Counted from the stretch's first letter, positions 37,478-47,097 are shown. The stretch is DNA of 64,000 nt from Pseudomonas sp. RSB 5.4 (GCF_037126175.1 NZ_CP146986.1:4287001-4351000); one strand, 5' to 3'. Notes: generated by a model from the sequence alone, not told the origin. Program-made: numbers and translations.

Positions 37478-38415
37478 TCGTGACCTGCCTCGCCATACAC
37501 CGCTTTGAGAATGTCGTCGGCACCCTGACTGAGCAAGTCTTCGGCAACCTTCACCCCCAGCGTTTCGGCATCGGTACGCGGCGCGCGCGCCTCGGCGCTG
37601 AGCAGCTTGCCACCACTCGGTTCGCCCACCAGCCCACGCAACCACAACTGCTCACCTTCGAGCACGGCGTAGCAGGCGATCGGCACCTGGCAGCCGCCAT
37701 TCAGATGTTTATTGAGCGCGCGTTCAGCGGTCACGCGCGAAGCGGTATCGGCATGATGCAGCGGTGCGAGCAAGGCATGTATTGGCGTGTCGGCGCTGCG
37801 GCACTCGATGCCAACGGCGCCCTGGCCACCGGCCGGCAGGCTGTCATCGACACTGATGGCCGAAGTGATGCGGTCTTCAAAACCGAGACGGATCAGGCCG
37901 GCTGCCGCGAGGATGATCGCGTCGTACTCGCCGGCATCGAGTTTGGCCAGGCGAGTATTGACGTTACCGCGCAGGAAGCGGATTTCCAGATCAGGACGAC
38001 GGGTCAGCAACTGCGCCTGACGCCGCAGGCTGGAGGTGCCAACGATGGCGCCGGCAGGCAGCGCATCCAGGCTGGCGTAGGTATTGGAAACGAAAGCATC
38101 GCGCGGGTCTTCGCGTTCGCAGATGCAGAACAGGCCAAGGCCTTCGGGGAAGTCCATCGGCACGTCTTTCATCGAGTGCACGGCGATGTCGGCTTCGTTT
38201 TCCAGCAGCGCGGTTTCCAGTTCCTTGACGAACAGGCCCTTGCCGCCGATTTTCGACAGCGGCGAGTCGAGCAGCTTGTCACCGCGACTGACCATGGGCA
38301 CCAGCGTCACCAGCAAACCCGGATGGGCCGCTTGCAGACGGGCTTTGACGTATTCGGCCTGCCAGAGGGCCAGCGCACTTTTACGGGTGGCGATGCGGAT
38401 TTCGCGAGAGGACAT
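37474..38415 (-). CDS. hemC: Porphobilinogen deaminase (hydroxymethylbilane synthase)
   Basis: Polymerises four porphobilinogens on a dipyrromethane cofactor. 313 aa; the cofactor is attached to C242 in NGGCQVPIA. Substrate-binding motifs [26 protein letters not shown] and [11 protein letters not shown] are intact. First gene of hemCDXY, located 137 bp downstream of algR, an arrangement shared with P. aeruginosa. Confidence 0.97.
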   Translation of the reverse strand: MSSREIRIATRKSALALWQAEYVKARLQAAHPGLLVTLVPMVSRGDKLLDSPLSKIGGKGLFVKELETALLENEADIAVHSMKDVPMDFPEGLGLFCICEREDPRDAFVSNTYASLDALPAGAIVGTSSLRRQAQLLTRRPDLEIRFLRGNVNTRLAKLDAGEYDAIILAAAGLIRLGFEDRITSAISVDDSLPAGGQGAVGIECRSADTPIHALLAPLHHADTASRVTAERALNKHLNGGCQVPIACYAVLEGEQLWLRGLVGEPSGGKLLSAEARAPRTDAETLGVKVAEDLLSQGADDILKAVYGEAGHE

Positions 38416-38552
38416 GGATCAATCCGTACTGAATAGATACGGCGGATAATAACAGCTCAGCCAAATCCACTTTGACTTGAATCAGAAACGGCGTGGCCTC
38501 CCTGGCCTGCAATGCCCGGTAGAAGAAAGTGAAACCAAGCGCGAAGGCCGGG

Positions 38553-39299
38553 TCAGAGGCCCTGCATCATCTTGCGCACACCGGCCACATGTCGACGACT
38601 GACGATCAGCGCATCACCATTGAGGCCTTTGAGGAACAGCTGGAAATGCCCCAGCGGCGTGCGTTGCAGACGCTCGATGCGGTCACGGGCGACCAGCGCG
38701 TTGCGGTGGATACGCACAAAACGCTCGCCGAATTCGTCTTCGAGGGCTTTCAGCGGCTCGTCCAGCAGAACCTCGCCGCTTTCATGGCGCAGGGTCACGT
38801 ATTTGTGATCGGCAATGAAATAGACCACCTGATCCAGCGGGATCAGCTCGATGCCTTTGCGGGTCCGGGCGCTGATATGACTGCGCGGACCGTTACCGCT
38901 TTCGGCGGCGGGACGGGTCAGGGCCGAGAGTTGCGCCCGGTTGGGACGTTCAGCCCGTTTCAGGGCGTCATGCAGATGTTCGGTTCGCACGGGTTTCACC
39001 ACATAGCCCACGGCGCTGGCCTGCAGGGCTTCCACGGCAAATTCATCGGGGCCGGTGCAAAACACCACGGCCGGCGGCGTTTCGCGCTCGCACAGACGGG
39101 CAGCGACCTGCAGGCCATCGAGGCCCGGCATGCGGATATCGAGCAGCACGATATCCGGCTTGTGGCTGTCGATCAGCGCCAACGCCTCTTCGCCATTCGT
39201 GGCGCTGGGCTCCAGGACTGTATAACCCTCGAGCTCGCTTACCATTCGGCTTAGGCGCTCGCGAGCCAGTGGTTCGTCATCAACGATCAGGACATTCAT
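38553..39299 (-). CDS. algR: AlgR, LytTR-type response regulator
   Basis: DNA-binding regulator of alginate, twitching motility and c-di-GMP-related genes in P. aeruginosa. 248 aa. The receiver domain has acidic pocket DDE (7-9) and phosphoacceptor D54 (LLDIRMPG). The LytTR domain occupies about 140-240 (ISARTRKGIELIPLDQVVYF, FVRIHRNALVARD). The ATG at 39299 overlaps, as ATGA, the stop of the truncated algZ frame. Its usual sensor kinase AlgZ (FimS) is absent, so its phosphorylation state here is uncertain. Confidence 0.96.
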   Translation of the reverse strand: MNVLIVDDEPLARERLSRMVSELEGYTVLEPSATNGEEALALIDSHKPDIVLLDIRMPGLDGLQVAARLCERETPPAVVFCTGPDEFAVEALQASAVGYVVKPVRTEHLHDALKRAERPNRAQLSALTRPAAESGNGPRSHISARTRKGIELIPLDQVVYFIADHKYVTLRHESGEVLLDEPLKALEDEFGERFVRIHRNALVARDRIERLQRTPLGHFQLFLKGLNGDALIVSRRHVAGVRKMMQGL

Positions 39300-39433
39300 A
39301 TTGCGCTGGATTCCTGCGTGAGTCTCGCACAAGGATAGCGTAGACAGGTGAAGTGACGTCCGTCACCGCGATCCACGCTAAGACTAGCCCGAGCGCCAAA
39401 AAGTGCCGTACGTCGGCCAGCAATATTTGCCAG
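39296..39433 (-). pseudogene. algZ: algZ (fimS) remnant, last ~45 codons of the AlgR sensor kinase
   Basis: An open frame that ends exactly at the algR start (ATGA overlap) and encodes LANIAGRRTALFGARASL, then VDRGDGRHFTCLRYPC, ending TQESSAI. This looks like the terminal strand-helix-strand of a LytS/AlgZ-type kinase ATPase domain, from the N-x-x-x-R region to the C-terminus. Upstream codons give no kinase homology, and there is no room for the other roughly 300 codons before argH. Inference: a deletion removed most of algZ, including its start and the phosphoaccepting histidine, sparing the part next to algR. Identification rests on position and pattern. Confidence 0.65.
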
Positions 39434-39763
39434 TGTCCGGGTCGTACTGCTCAAAGCCCGCTGTTTCCTGCGTTTTTCACGGGGTATGCCAAAGGACAAA
39501 ACCACCCACCCCCTCTTCTTATAGTCGGCACTTGCGCGATCCGCAGTCGCGCCGACCCTTATGTCCAACTGTAGACGCTTGCCGGGCCGATATTGCTCAA
39601 TCGAAAAATATCCTTGCGCAAATCCCCCGTAGACGGCGCCGACTATGAATGAGCAGATGAGAAAAAAACGTATCGACCGGTGTCAGCGACAGGATTGGCA
39701 ACCCTGTTATTATCCGCGCCAGCGTTTCACGCCTTCTTTCTTCAAGCCGATACGAGCGAATTC
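39434..39763. promoter_or_regulatory. Divergent spacer between algZ remnant/algR and argH
   Basis: 330 bp with no credible gene. It must hold the argH promoter (a TATTAT -10-like hexamer at 39708-39713, no clear -35) and whatever now drives algR. A 9-bp inverted repeat ATAGTCGGC (39521-39529) / GCCGACTAT (39638-39646) is present; its role is unknown. Confidence 0.4.
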
Positions 39764-41158
39764 ATGAGCACTGACAAGACCAATCAGTCCTGGGGCGGCC
39801 GCTTCAGTGAACCCGTCGACGCCTTCGTCGCCCGCTTCACCGCCTCCGTCACCTTCGACCAGCGCCTGTATCGCCACGACATCATGGGCTCGATCGCCCA
39901 CGCCACCATGCTGGCCAAGGTCGGCGTGCTGACCGATGCCGAGCGCGACAGCATCATCGACGGCCTGAAGACCATTCAGGGCGAAATCGAGGCCGGCCAG
40001 TTCGACTGGCGCGTCGACCTCGAAGACGTGCACATGAACATCGAAGCGCGCCTGACCGATCGCATCGGCATCACCGGCAAGAAACTGCACACCGGGCGCA
40101 GCCGTAATGACCAGGTCGCCACCGACATCCGGCTGTGGCTGCGTGATGAAATCGACCTGATCCTGGCCGAGATCACCCGCCTGCAAAAAGGCCTGCTGGA
40201 GCAGGCCGAGCGCGAAGCCGCGAGCATCATGCCGGGCTTCACTCACCTGCAGACCGCACAACCGGTGACCTTCGGCCACCACATGCTGGCCTGGTTCGAA
40301 ATGCTCAGCCGCGACTACGAGCGTCTGGTCGACTGCCGCAAGCGCACCAACCGCATGCCACTGGGCAGCGCCGCGCTGGCCGGCACCACCTACCCGATCG
40401 ACCGCGAATACACCGCGCAACTGTTGGGCTTCGACGCCGTCGGCGGCAACTCGCTGGACAACGTTTCCGATCGCGACTTCGCCATCGAGTTCTGCTCGGC
40501 CGCGAGCATCGCGATGATGCACCTGTCGCGTTTCTCCGAAGAGCTGGTGCTGTGGACCAGCGCGCAATTCCAGTTCATCGATCTGCCGGATCGTTTCTGC
40601 ACCGGCAGCTCGATCATGCCGCAAAAGAAAAACCCGGACGTGCCGGAACTGGTACGCGGCAAGACCGGCCGTGTGTTCGGTGCACTGATGGGCCTGCTGA
40701 CCCTGATGAAAGGCCAGCCGCTGGCCTACAACAAGGACAACCAGGAAGACAAAGAGCCGCTGTTCGACGCCGCCGACACCCTGCGCGATTCGCTGCGGGC
40801 CTTTGCCGACATGATCCCGGCGATCAAGCCGAAACACGCGATCATGCGTGAAGCGGCGCTGCGCGGCTTCTCTACTGCTACCGACCTGGCGGACTACCTG
40901 GTGCGCCGTGGCCTGCCATTCCGTGACTGCCACGAAATCGTCGGTCACGCGGTGAAGTACGGCGTCGACACCGGCAAGGATCTGGCCGAGATGAGCCTGG
41001 AAGAACTGCGTCAGTTCAGCGATCAGATCGAGCAGGACGTGTTCGCCGTGCTGACCCTTGAAGGCTCGGTGAATGCCCGTGACCATATCGGCGGGACTGC
41101 GCCGGCGCAGGTCAAGGCAGCGGTGGTTCGCGGTCAGGCCCTGATCGCCAGCCGCTAA
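39764..41158 (+). CDS. argH: Argininosuccinate lyase
   Basis: Cleaves argininosuccinate to arginine and fumarate, the last step of arginine synthesis. 464 aa, beginning [22 protein letters not shown]. It carries the superfamily signature [11 protein letters not shown], the catalytic histidine region [13 protein letters not shown] and the [10 protein letters not shown] block. The ATG at 39764 is preferred over an upstream in-frame start at 39680 by family alignment. Divergent from algR. Confidence 0.97.
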   Translation: MSTDKTNQSWGGRFSEPVDAFVARFTASVTFDQRLYRHDIMGSIAHATMLAKVGVLTDAERDSIIDGLKTIQGEIEAGQFDWRVDLEDVHMNIEARLTDRIGITGKKLHTGRSRNDQVATDIRLWLRDEIDLILAEITRLQKGLLEQAEREAASIMPGFTHLQTAQPVTFGHHMLAWFEMLSRDYERLVDCRKRTNRMPLGSAALAGTTYPIDREYTAQLLGFDAVGGNSLDNVSDRDFAIEFCSAASIAMMHLSRFSEELVLWTSAQFQFIDLPDRFCTGSSIMPQKKNPDVPELVRGKTGRVFGALMGLLTLMKGQPLAYNKDNQEDKEPLFDAADTLRDSLRAFADMIPAIKPKHAIMREAALRGFSTATDLADYLVRRGLPFRDCHEIVGHAVKYGVDTGKDLAEMSLEELRQFSDQIEQDVFAVLTLEGSVNARDHIGGTAPAQVKAAVVRGQALIASR

Positions 41159-41169
41159 AGGCCAAAAGC

Positions 41170-41243
41170 TTCGCGAGCAGGCTCGCTCCCACAGTCTGGA
41201 TTTGTTAATACAGTCCAAATGTGGGAGCGGGCTTGCTCGCGAA
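41170..41243. repeat. REP inverted pair
   Basis: TTCGCGAGCAGGCTCGCTCC faces GGAGCGGGCTTGCTCGCGAA: a pair made of two different REP sub-variants (CAGGCTCG and CAAGCCCG), between argH and the GST gene. Confidence 0.88.
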
Positions 41244-41268
41244 TGCTGACTTCAGAACACTGCAAGAT

Positions 41269-41928
41269 CTACTTCTTCGCTGCGATCATCGCCAAAAACG
41301 CCGGCATCGCCAATTCTTTGTCCGCCGCAATCTTCTGCACATGCGGATTCTGCTCAAGCCGCTCCAACAGAGCCTTGGCCTTCGGCATCTCTGCCAGCAA
41401 ATCGATCCCGAACAGTTTCTGCCCGACCGCACACGCCAGCGGCACGCTGTACAGGAAGTACACATCCGCGATGCTCAAACTGTCGCCCGCCACGTACGGG
41501 GCGAATTTGCCGTGTCGACCCAACGCCGCAAAACCCAGCAGCAACTCGGCTTTGGTTTTCTCCTTGATCGCTTCCGGTACCGCCGCGCCAAAGAACGCTT
41601 CGCCATAACAGGCACGGCCCGGCAGCTCGATGTACAACTCGATTTCCTTGGCAATCGCCAGCACCTGCGCCCGCTCGAATGGATCGCTCGGCAGCAGCGG
41701 CGTGCCCTTCTGGGTCTGTTCGAGGTATTCAAGGATGATCGCGGTTTCGTTGATGAAACCCGCCTCGACGCCCAGCACCGGCACTTTGCCGCGTGGACTG
41801 ATCGCCAATGATTCAGGTGTCGGCGTCGGGTAGAAGGTGACTTCTTCGAACGCCAGGCCCTTTTCCAGCAGCGCCAGCTTGACCATGTTGTAGTAGTTGC
41901 TGACAGCGAATCCGTAGAGCTTGAACAT
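41269..41928 (-). CDS. Glutathione S-transferase family protein
   Basis: 219 aa. N-terminal thioredoxin-like domain (MFKLYGFAVSNYYNMVKLAL, the glutathione-site VPVL and ETAIILEYLEQ) and a helical C-terminal domain (about 90-215). The catalytic residue of the class is not obvious; S9 or nearby is possible. The ATG at 41928 starts directly with the first beta strand; the longer frame adds 12 unrelated residues. Substrate unknown. Confidence 0.9.
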   Translation of the reverse strand: MFKLYGFAVSNYYNMVKLALLEKGLAFEEVTFYPTPTPESLAISPRGKVPVLGVEAGFINETAIILEYLEQTQKGTPLLPSDPFERAQVLAIAKEIELYIELPGRACYGEAFFGAAVPEAIKEKTKAELLLGFAALGRHGKFAPYVAGDSLSIADVYFLYSVPLACAVGQKLFGIDLLAEMPKAKALLERLEQNPHVQKIAADKELAMPAFLAMIAAKK

Positions 41929-42051
41929 CACATAGCCTCCAGGCCGTGCGGGGTGGGCAGTCACTGTTTATAGATCGCCCGCCACGATCCTGCCAGCAGC
42001 ATTACGCCGCTGAATGCGGGTAAACTGGCGCCTTTCCTTGAGGAGCCTGCC

Positions 42052-42336
42052 ATGAGCGAGCCGACAGACATCGACAACGACGAAGAAGAGTTCACCGAAG
42101 CGACGTTGATCGAAGCCATCGAGAACCAGATCGAAAGCGACAACCCGCCAGCGGCCAAGGCGACCTACAACAAGCTGACCCTGGTGGGCGTCGAGCGCGA
42201 AGAGATCCTTAATCTGATGGCCCATGTGCTGGCCTACGAGATTGACGCGATGCTCGACGAAGACCGCGCGTTCGATACCGAGTGGTATGAAACTGCGCTG
42301 CGTGCGCTGCCAGAGCTGCCACCGGAAAAGCAGTAA
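42052..42336 (+). CDS. Small acidic conserved hypothetical protein
   Basis: 94 aa, not recognised. Strongly acidic N-terminus (DIDNDEEEFTEATLIEAIE) followed by helices with YNKLTLVGVEREEILNLMAHVLAYEIDAML. A good TGAGGAG ribosome binding site lies 8 nt before the ATG, and codon use resembles its neighbours, so it is probably real. It is divergent from the GST gene, with a REP pair behind it. Its Pseudomonas-typical position between argH and cyaA suggests conservation. Confidence 0.75.
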   Translation: MSEPTDIDNDEEEFTEATLIEAIENQIESDNPPAAKATYNKLTLVGVEREEILNLMAHVLAYEIDAMLDEDRAFDTEWYETALRALPELPPEKQ

Positions 42337-42352
42337 GCAAAACACATCCCCC

Positions 42353-42441
42353 TGTGGGAGCGAGCCTGCTCGCGAATGCCGTGTATCAGCAAAAACAACG
42401 CTATATGACACACCGCTTTCGCGAGCAGGCTCGCTCCCACA
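42353..42441. repeat. REP inverted pair
   Basis: TGTGGGAGCGAGCCTGCTCG and its inverted partner, 41 bp apart, after the acidic hypothetical gene. Confidence 0.9.
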
Positions 42442-42596
42442 CAATTTGTCACCCATCCATCCAGCCATCTCTCCGGCCCCGACTACACTGGAATCCGCCT
42501 CAAGACAAAATCCCTGATCTGAGCACTGGACATGCCGCAAAAGCGGGTTCACCTTAGGGGCGCTGTCGTCCAATTCCTAGAAAGTCTGGAGTCCTT

Positions 42597-42842
42597 ATGT
42601 CGCTTACCCCTGAGCTGGTTGCCGAACTGGAAGTCCTCGCACTCTTCAACCTGGACAGTTCCCAGGAAGGTTTGAAAATTCATCAGACCGCTGCCCCGAA
42701 ACATATCGCCGCCGCCAAACGCCTCTTCGAAAAAGAACTCACCGACCAGCCTGATGGCGGGTATCTGACCAGCCTGGGTCGTGATGCCGCGCAAAATGTG
42801 CAAACCGTGCTGACCATTCTGAGAGAGCAGGAAACCGCCTGA
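42597..42842 (+). CDS. TIGR02647-family small protein
   Basis: 81-aa helical protein, MSLTPELVAELEVLALFNLD, with DAAQNVQTVLTILR at the end. It matches my memory of the TIGR02647 family (sometimes listed as DNA-binding) found beside cyaA in pseudomonads. GGAG ribosome binding site 7 nt upstream. Function not established. Confidence 0.8.
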   Translation: MSLTPELVAELEVLALFNLDSSQEGLKIHQTAAPKHIAAAKRLFEKELTDQPDGGYLTSLGRDAAQNVQTVLTILREQETA

Positions 42843-43025
42843 TTCCCCCCGTCTTTGCCCACGGGAACTCCTGCCACGGGATTTCCGCGGGCCCACCCGG
42901 CACCCCGCGCTAAAAATCTGACGTCAAAAAACAAATTCAGCTTAAAAGTCCCGCTGCGCAAAGGCTAAACTGCCCCCCATTCCGAGACCCTCTTCGTCCG
43001 AGCCTGCGAGCCGGTTTGAGCTGAC

Positions 43026-45866
43026 ATGACGCGCACCCATGAAATCCGCCCCGACCTGGACGAAGGCATCGACCGCAAGGTGCTCAGCCAGCTGCGCGCG
43101 CGTTTTCTCAAACTCAATGAAGGCCGGCTCGGCCGGGCACTTGAAGGCCTGTCGACCCGCCAGCAAGGCGTACTGACCCTGCTGCCACTGTTCTTCCACG
43201 TCAATCACCCGCTGTTGCCGGGCTATGTTTCCGGCAGCACCCCCGCCGGGCTGTCCAACTATGAGCCGGACGCCAGCGCCCTCGCCGAAGCGCAGCGCCT
43301 GACCCGCTCGTTCTCCTACAAGCCGCGCCATGGCAGCAACCCGCCTCGGCCGATTCACGGACTGTTTCTGATGGGCAGCCTCGGCACCCTGGCTCAGGCC
43401 GATCAGAGCGACATGGACGTGTGGGTTTGCCACGCACCGGACCTGAGCGAAAACGAACTCGCCGAACTGCGCAAAAAATGCCAGCTCCTCGAAGCCTGGG
43501 CCGCGACCCAAGGCGCCGAGGCGCACTTCTTCCTGATCGATCCGGTGCGCTTCGTCAAAGGCGAACGCGACACTCAGCTCAGCTCCGAAAACTGCGGCAG
43601 CACTCAGCACTATCTGTTGCTGGACGAGTTTTATCGCACCGCGATCTGGCTGGCCGGGCGCACACCGATCTGGTGGCTGGTGCCGGTCTACGAAGAAACC
43701 GCTTACGACCAGTACACTCACACCTTGCTGTCCAAGCGCTTCATTCGCGCCGACGAGACACTTGATCTCGGGCATCTGGCGACGATTCCGCCGGGCGAGT
43801 TCATCGGCGCCGGCCTGTGGCAATTGTTCAAGGGCATCGAGTCGCCCTACAAGTCGGTGCTCAAGCTGTTGCTGACCGAGGTCTACGCCAGCGAACACCC
43901 GAACGTGCGGTGCCTGAGCCTGCGCTACAAGCAGGCCGTGTTCGCCAATCAGCTCGATCTGGATGAGCTGGATCCGTACATGGTCGTGTACCGGCGCATC
44001 GAGGAGTACCTCAGCGCCCGCAACGAGCCGGAGCGGTTGGAGCTGGTGCGGCGCGCGCTTTATCTCAAGGTCAACCGCAAGCTTACCGGCAACAGCCGCA
44101 CCCAGAGCTGGCAGCGCTCGCTGCTGGAGCGCCTGGCCCACGAGTGGCATTGGGATCAGCGGCAACTGGCCTTGCTCGACAGCCGCAGCCAGTGGAAAGT
44201 CCGCCAGGTCAGTGCCGAACGCCGCGCCCTGGTCAATGAACTGAACTACAGTTATCGCTTCCTGACCCAGTTCGCCCGCAGCGAACAGACCGTCAGCCTG
44301 ATCAACAAGCGCGACCTCAATGTGCTCGGTCGCCGCTTGTACGCCGCGTTCGAACGCAAGGCCGACAAGGTCGAGTTCATCAATCCCGGCATCGCCCCGG
44401 ATCTGGCCGAAGACACCTTGACCCTGGTGCAGTCGCCGAACAAAAAAGAGCCCGGGCAAACCCAGTGGGGCCTGTACAACGGCAGCCTGACCGCGCTGGA
44501 GTGGGAGCACTTCGCGCCGATCAAGCGCAGCCGTGAGTTGCTCGAACTGCTGACCTGGTGCCACCGCAACGGCGTGATCGACAGCAGCACCCGTCTGGCC
44601 CTGCACCCCGGCACCAGCGACTTGAGCGAGTTCGAACTGTTCAACCTGCTCGGCAGCCTGCAGCAGTGCATCGCCCTGCCCTTGCCGACCGTCGCCGAAG
44701 AACCGCTGCTGCGCGCCGCGGTGCCGAGCGAAGTGCTGATCCTGGTCAACGTCGGTGTCGATCCGCTCAAGCATCACCGCGACCTGAACATCCTGATGAC
44801 CACCGAACGCACCGATTCGCTGAGTTACGCCGGGGTGCGCGAAAACCTTGTGCTGACCCTCGATCAGGTCACGCTCAACAGCTGGAACGAAGTGCTCGTC
44901 AACCGTTTCGACGGCCCCCACGCGTTGCTCGATTGCCTGCGCGACTACCTCAATAATCTGCCGCGCGGCCCGCAGCAGCCGTCATTGAAAGTGCGCTGCT
45001 TCTGCCACAACCGCGCGCAGTTCATTGCCCGGCGCGTCGAAGAAGTCATCGACACCGCACAGACCCTGCTGCTCAGCGAGCTCAATCACCGCTACCTGAT
45101 TCAGGTGCAACAGCACTATCACGTGCTGGAGCTGGTGCCGGGCCAGGTCAACCATGTCGCTCTCGCTACCTTGCCGGCGCTGTTGGATTACCTCGGCGAA
45201 GAACAGCCGCGCTACAGCCCGCTGCACCTGGACCCGATGGCGCTGGAGGATCACGATCTCGCGCTGATTCTGCCGATGGGCCAGCCGGAATCGATTCAGG
45301 TGTTCTACCGGATCACTGAACAACAGGCCGAGCTGTACGTGCTGGATGAGTTCAACGCGCTGTGGCAACAGCATCTGCCGTATCACGACGAACAGAGCCT
45401 GCTGGTGCCGCTGCAGCGTTTTCTGCAATCGATCCAGTACCGCCGTGAAGCGCTGCTGCCAATGGATGCCAGCCCGGCGGTTCTCGATATTTTGTATTAC
45501 CAGCTATTGCCCTCGGGCCCGGGCAGGGCTCGACGGGTCGAGGCTCGGCCAACGCCGCAGACACCGGTCAATAAACCTTTCTACGACGTACAGGCGATTG
45601 TCGGCAAAGCCGCACCCGGAGAGGTGCAGGTCACGCTGTATTGCAATCAGCGGGAGTTCAGCGAGCTGGAACATGGCGACCAGTTGTTCCGCGCGGTCGC
45701 CCGGGAGATCGTCGAGCAACGCCGCGAGACCGAGCGCTATCGCTGCTACATCACCGACCTGGACCTCTCGGGCCTGCTCGGTGATGGTCAGAGTTCAAGC
45801 AATTTGTATCTGCGCTACAAGGCCGACCTGGAGCGCGCCCTGAACGAGGCGCTCGAACAGGTCTGA
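43026..45866 (+). CDS. cyaA: Class I adenylate cyclase
   Basis: Makes cAMP for Vfr/CRP-type regulation. 946 aa, near the P. aeruginosa CyaA length. The N-terminal nucleotidyltransferase-fold catalytic domain has GSLGTLAQADQSDMDVW at 117-133, with metal-binding aspartates D129 and D131. The C-terminal half is the class I regulatory region. Single gene facing rnk, with 7 bp between the stop codons. Confidence 0.96.
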   Translation: MTRTHEIRPDLDEGIDRKVLSQLRARFLKLNEGRLGRALEGLSTRQQGVLTLLPLFFHVNHPLLPGYVSGSTPAGLSNYEPDASALAEAQRLTRSFSYKPRHGSNPPRPIHGLFLMGSLGTLAQADQSDMDVWVCHAPDLSENELAELRKKCQLLEAWAATQGAEAHFFLIDPVRFVKGERDTQLSSENCGSTQHYLLLDEFYRTAIWLAGRTPIWWLVPVYEETAYDQYTHTLLSKRFIRADETLDLGHLATIPPGEFIGAGLWQLFKGIESPYKSVLKLLLTEVYASEHPNVRCLSLRYKQAVFANQLDLDELDPYMVVYRRIEEYLSARNEPERLELVRRALYLKVNRKLTGNSRTQSWQRSLLERLAHEWHWDQRQLALLDSRSQWKVRQVSAERRALVNELNYSYRFLTQFARSEQTVSLINKRDLNVLGRRLYAAFERKADKVEFINPGIAPDLAEDTLTLVQSPNKKEPGQTQWGLYNGSLTALEWEHFAPIKRSRELLELLTWCHRNGVIDSSTRLALHPGTSDLSEFELFNLLGSLQQCIALPLPTVAEEPLLRAAVPSEVLILVNVGVDPLKHHRDLNILMTTERTDSLSYAGVRENLVLTLDQVTLNSWNEVLVNRFDGPHALLDCLRDYLNNLPRGPQQPSLKVRCFCHNRAQFIARRVEEVIDTAQTLLLSELNHRYLIQVQQHYHVLELVPGQVNHVALATLPALLDYLGEEQPRYSPLHLDPMALEDHDLALILPMGQPESIQVFYRITEQQAELYVLDEFNALWQQHLPYHDEQSLLVPLQRFLQSIQYRREALLPMDASPAVLDILYYQLLPSGPGRARRVEARPTPQTPVNKPFYDVQAIVGKAAPGEVQVTLYCNQREFSELEHGDQLFRAVAREIVEQRRETERYRCYITDLDLSGLLGDGQSSSNLYLRYKADLERALNEALEQV

Positions 45867-45873
45867 GGCGGGA

Positions 45874-46284
45874 TTACTCGCGGAAATCGCCGCCGTTGGC
45901 CGGCTGCGACTCAACTTCCAGCAAGGTCAGTTTCAGCGTCTTGCCGCCGGGCGCCGGCCAATCGATGTGCTGACCGACTTTCAGGCCGAGCAGCGCGCTG
46001 CCGACCGGCGCCAGGATCGAGATCTTGCCTTCGTCGGCGTTGGCGTCATTGGGATAGACCAGCGTCAGGTGATAGTCCTTGCCGCTGCCTTCTTCGCGGC
46101 AGTGCACGCGGGAGTTCATCGTCACGACATCAGCGGGCACTTCATCGTGGCCGACCAGTGTATCGGCGCGGTCCAGTTCGGTTTGCAGCGCGATCACGCC
46201 CGGCAGCGTGTCATCCAGGCTGTCGATCAGGCGCTCCAGACGTTGTACGTCCAGACGGGTAAGGGTGATGGAAGGTGCGGTCAT
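45874..46284 (-). CDS. rnk: Rnk, nucleoside diphosphate kinase regulator
   Basis: 136 aa. Two parts: an N-terminal coiled coil (LDVQRLERLIDSLDD) and a C-terminal GreA-like FKBP fold (VTMNSRVHCREEG to VGSALLGLKVGQHIDWPAPGG). Rnk proteins bind RNA polymerase in the secondary channel region but lack transcript-cleavage activity. Named for restoring Ndk activity. The ATG at 46284 is the family start. Confidence 0.94.
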   Translation of the reverse strand: MTAPSITLTRLDVQRLERLIDSLDDTLPGVIALQTELDRADTLVGHDEVPADVVTMNSRVHCREEGSGKDYHLTLVYPNDANADEGKISILAPVGSALLGLKVGQHIDWPAPGGKTLKLTLLEVESQPANGGDFRE

Positions 46285-46323
46285 GATCCGGGCAGACTCC
46301 TTTCTTCTGCACACAAAAAAAGC

Positions 46324-46352
46324 AAAACCCCGCCAAAAAAGACGGGGTTTTC
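46324..46352 (-). terminator. Rho-independent terminator of the cyaY-DUF1289 transcript
   Basis: On the minus strand AAAACCCCGTC-loop-GGCGGGGTTTT followed by a T-rich run, between the DUF1289 gene and rnk. Confidence 0.8.
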
Positions 46353-46441
46353 ACCAGGCCTCGATGGGTTGAGGCGTGTTCGGACACTATCACAGCTCAA
46401 AAAATATACAAGCCACCCACTTTTGATCTGGCAAGAACCCC

Positions 46442-46533
46442 TGTGGCGAGGGGATTTATCCCCGAGGGGTCGCGCAGCGGCCCCAAGCTTCTGACTGCTG
46501 CGCAGTCTATCGGGGATAAATCCCCTCACCACA
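46442..46533. repeat. Inverted repeat pair, GGGGATTTATCCCC type
   Basis: TGTGGCGAGGGGATTTATCC and its partner GGATAAATCCCCTC-ACCACA face each other 45 bp apart. This is a third variant of the extragenic repeats here. Confidence 0.88.
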
Positions 46534-46541
46534 AGGTCGAG

Positions 46542-46760
46542 TCAAGTCAGGGATTTTCGTGCGGCAGCCTGCTGGCAGATGATCCGACGGCGCTCATCAT
46601 CGGCCGAGCGCCATTCGCGAATATCCTCGACATGGCGGAAGCAGCCGAGACAAACCTTCTGTTCATCAAGCCGGCACACGCCGCTGCACGGCGAAGGCAC
46701 GGCCGGGCTGATGTTGCTGTAAAGCGGCTTTGGCGGACGAACAGGTGCGGTGTCAGTCAC
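46542..46760 (-). CDS. DUF1289 domain small protein
   Basis: Small Cys-rich protein, 72 aa from the GTG at 46760, which lies 4 bp after the cyaY stop. It has the family pattern PSPCSGVCRLDEQKVCLGCFRH-like spacing C-x3-C-x7-C-x2-C, likely a metal site, followed by the IREW motif. A second GTG at 46793 would add 11 residues and overlap cyaY without a ribosome binding site. Function unknown; cotranscribed with cyaY. Confidence 0.82.
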   Translation of the reverse strand: MTDTAPVRPPKPLYSNISPAVPSPCSGVCRLDEQKVCLGCFRHVEDIREWRSADDERRRIICQQAAARKSLT

Positions 46761-46764
46761 GAAA

Positions 46765-47097
46765 TCACAGACCTTCGAAATCGAATTCGACACCGGCTTG
46801 CTGCTTGACGATGCGCTCGAGCATCTCGCCCAGTTGCTCTTCGCTCTTGTCGCACATCCAGCGCTCGCTCTCTTCGTCGTAGTCGAAGTGGAAACCGCCG
46901 GAGACCGCCGCCAGCCACAGCTGACGCAACGGCTCCTGACGACTGAAGATCAGCTGCGTGCCGTTTTCAAACTTCACAGTCAGTACACCGGCCGAGCTTT
47001 CCAGGTCGATATCCAGGTCGCTTTCGTCAAAGATGTCCTCCAGTTTTTCCTGGGTTTCATCGACCAGATCGTGGAAACGCGCTTCGGACAAACTCAT
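46765..47097 (-). CDS. cyaY: CyaY, frataxin homologue
   Basis: 110-aa iron-binding modulator of Fe-S cluster assembly on IscS/IscU. Begins MSLSEARFHDLVDETQEKLED, with the acidic ridge along helix 1 (DIFDESDLDIDLE) and the beta-sheet core GTQLIFSRQEPLRQLWLAA. Divergent from the lptM-lysA operon with 315 bp between them, which holds a REP pair and the lptM promoter. Confidence 0.95.
   Translation of the reverse strand: MSLSEARFHDLVDETQEKLEDIFDESDLDIDLESSAGVLTVKFENGTQLIFSRQEPLRQLWLAAVSGGFHFDYDEESERWMCDKSEEQLGEMLERIVKQQAGVEFDFEGL

Noticed and set aside
39434..39568. N-terminal part of the 90-codon frame ending at algR
   Set aside because: Only the last 45 codons resemble AlgZ; the upstream part has no kinase motif and lies in spacer DNA, so it is not called as a gene.
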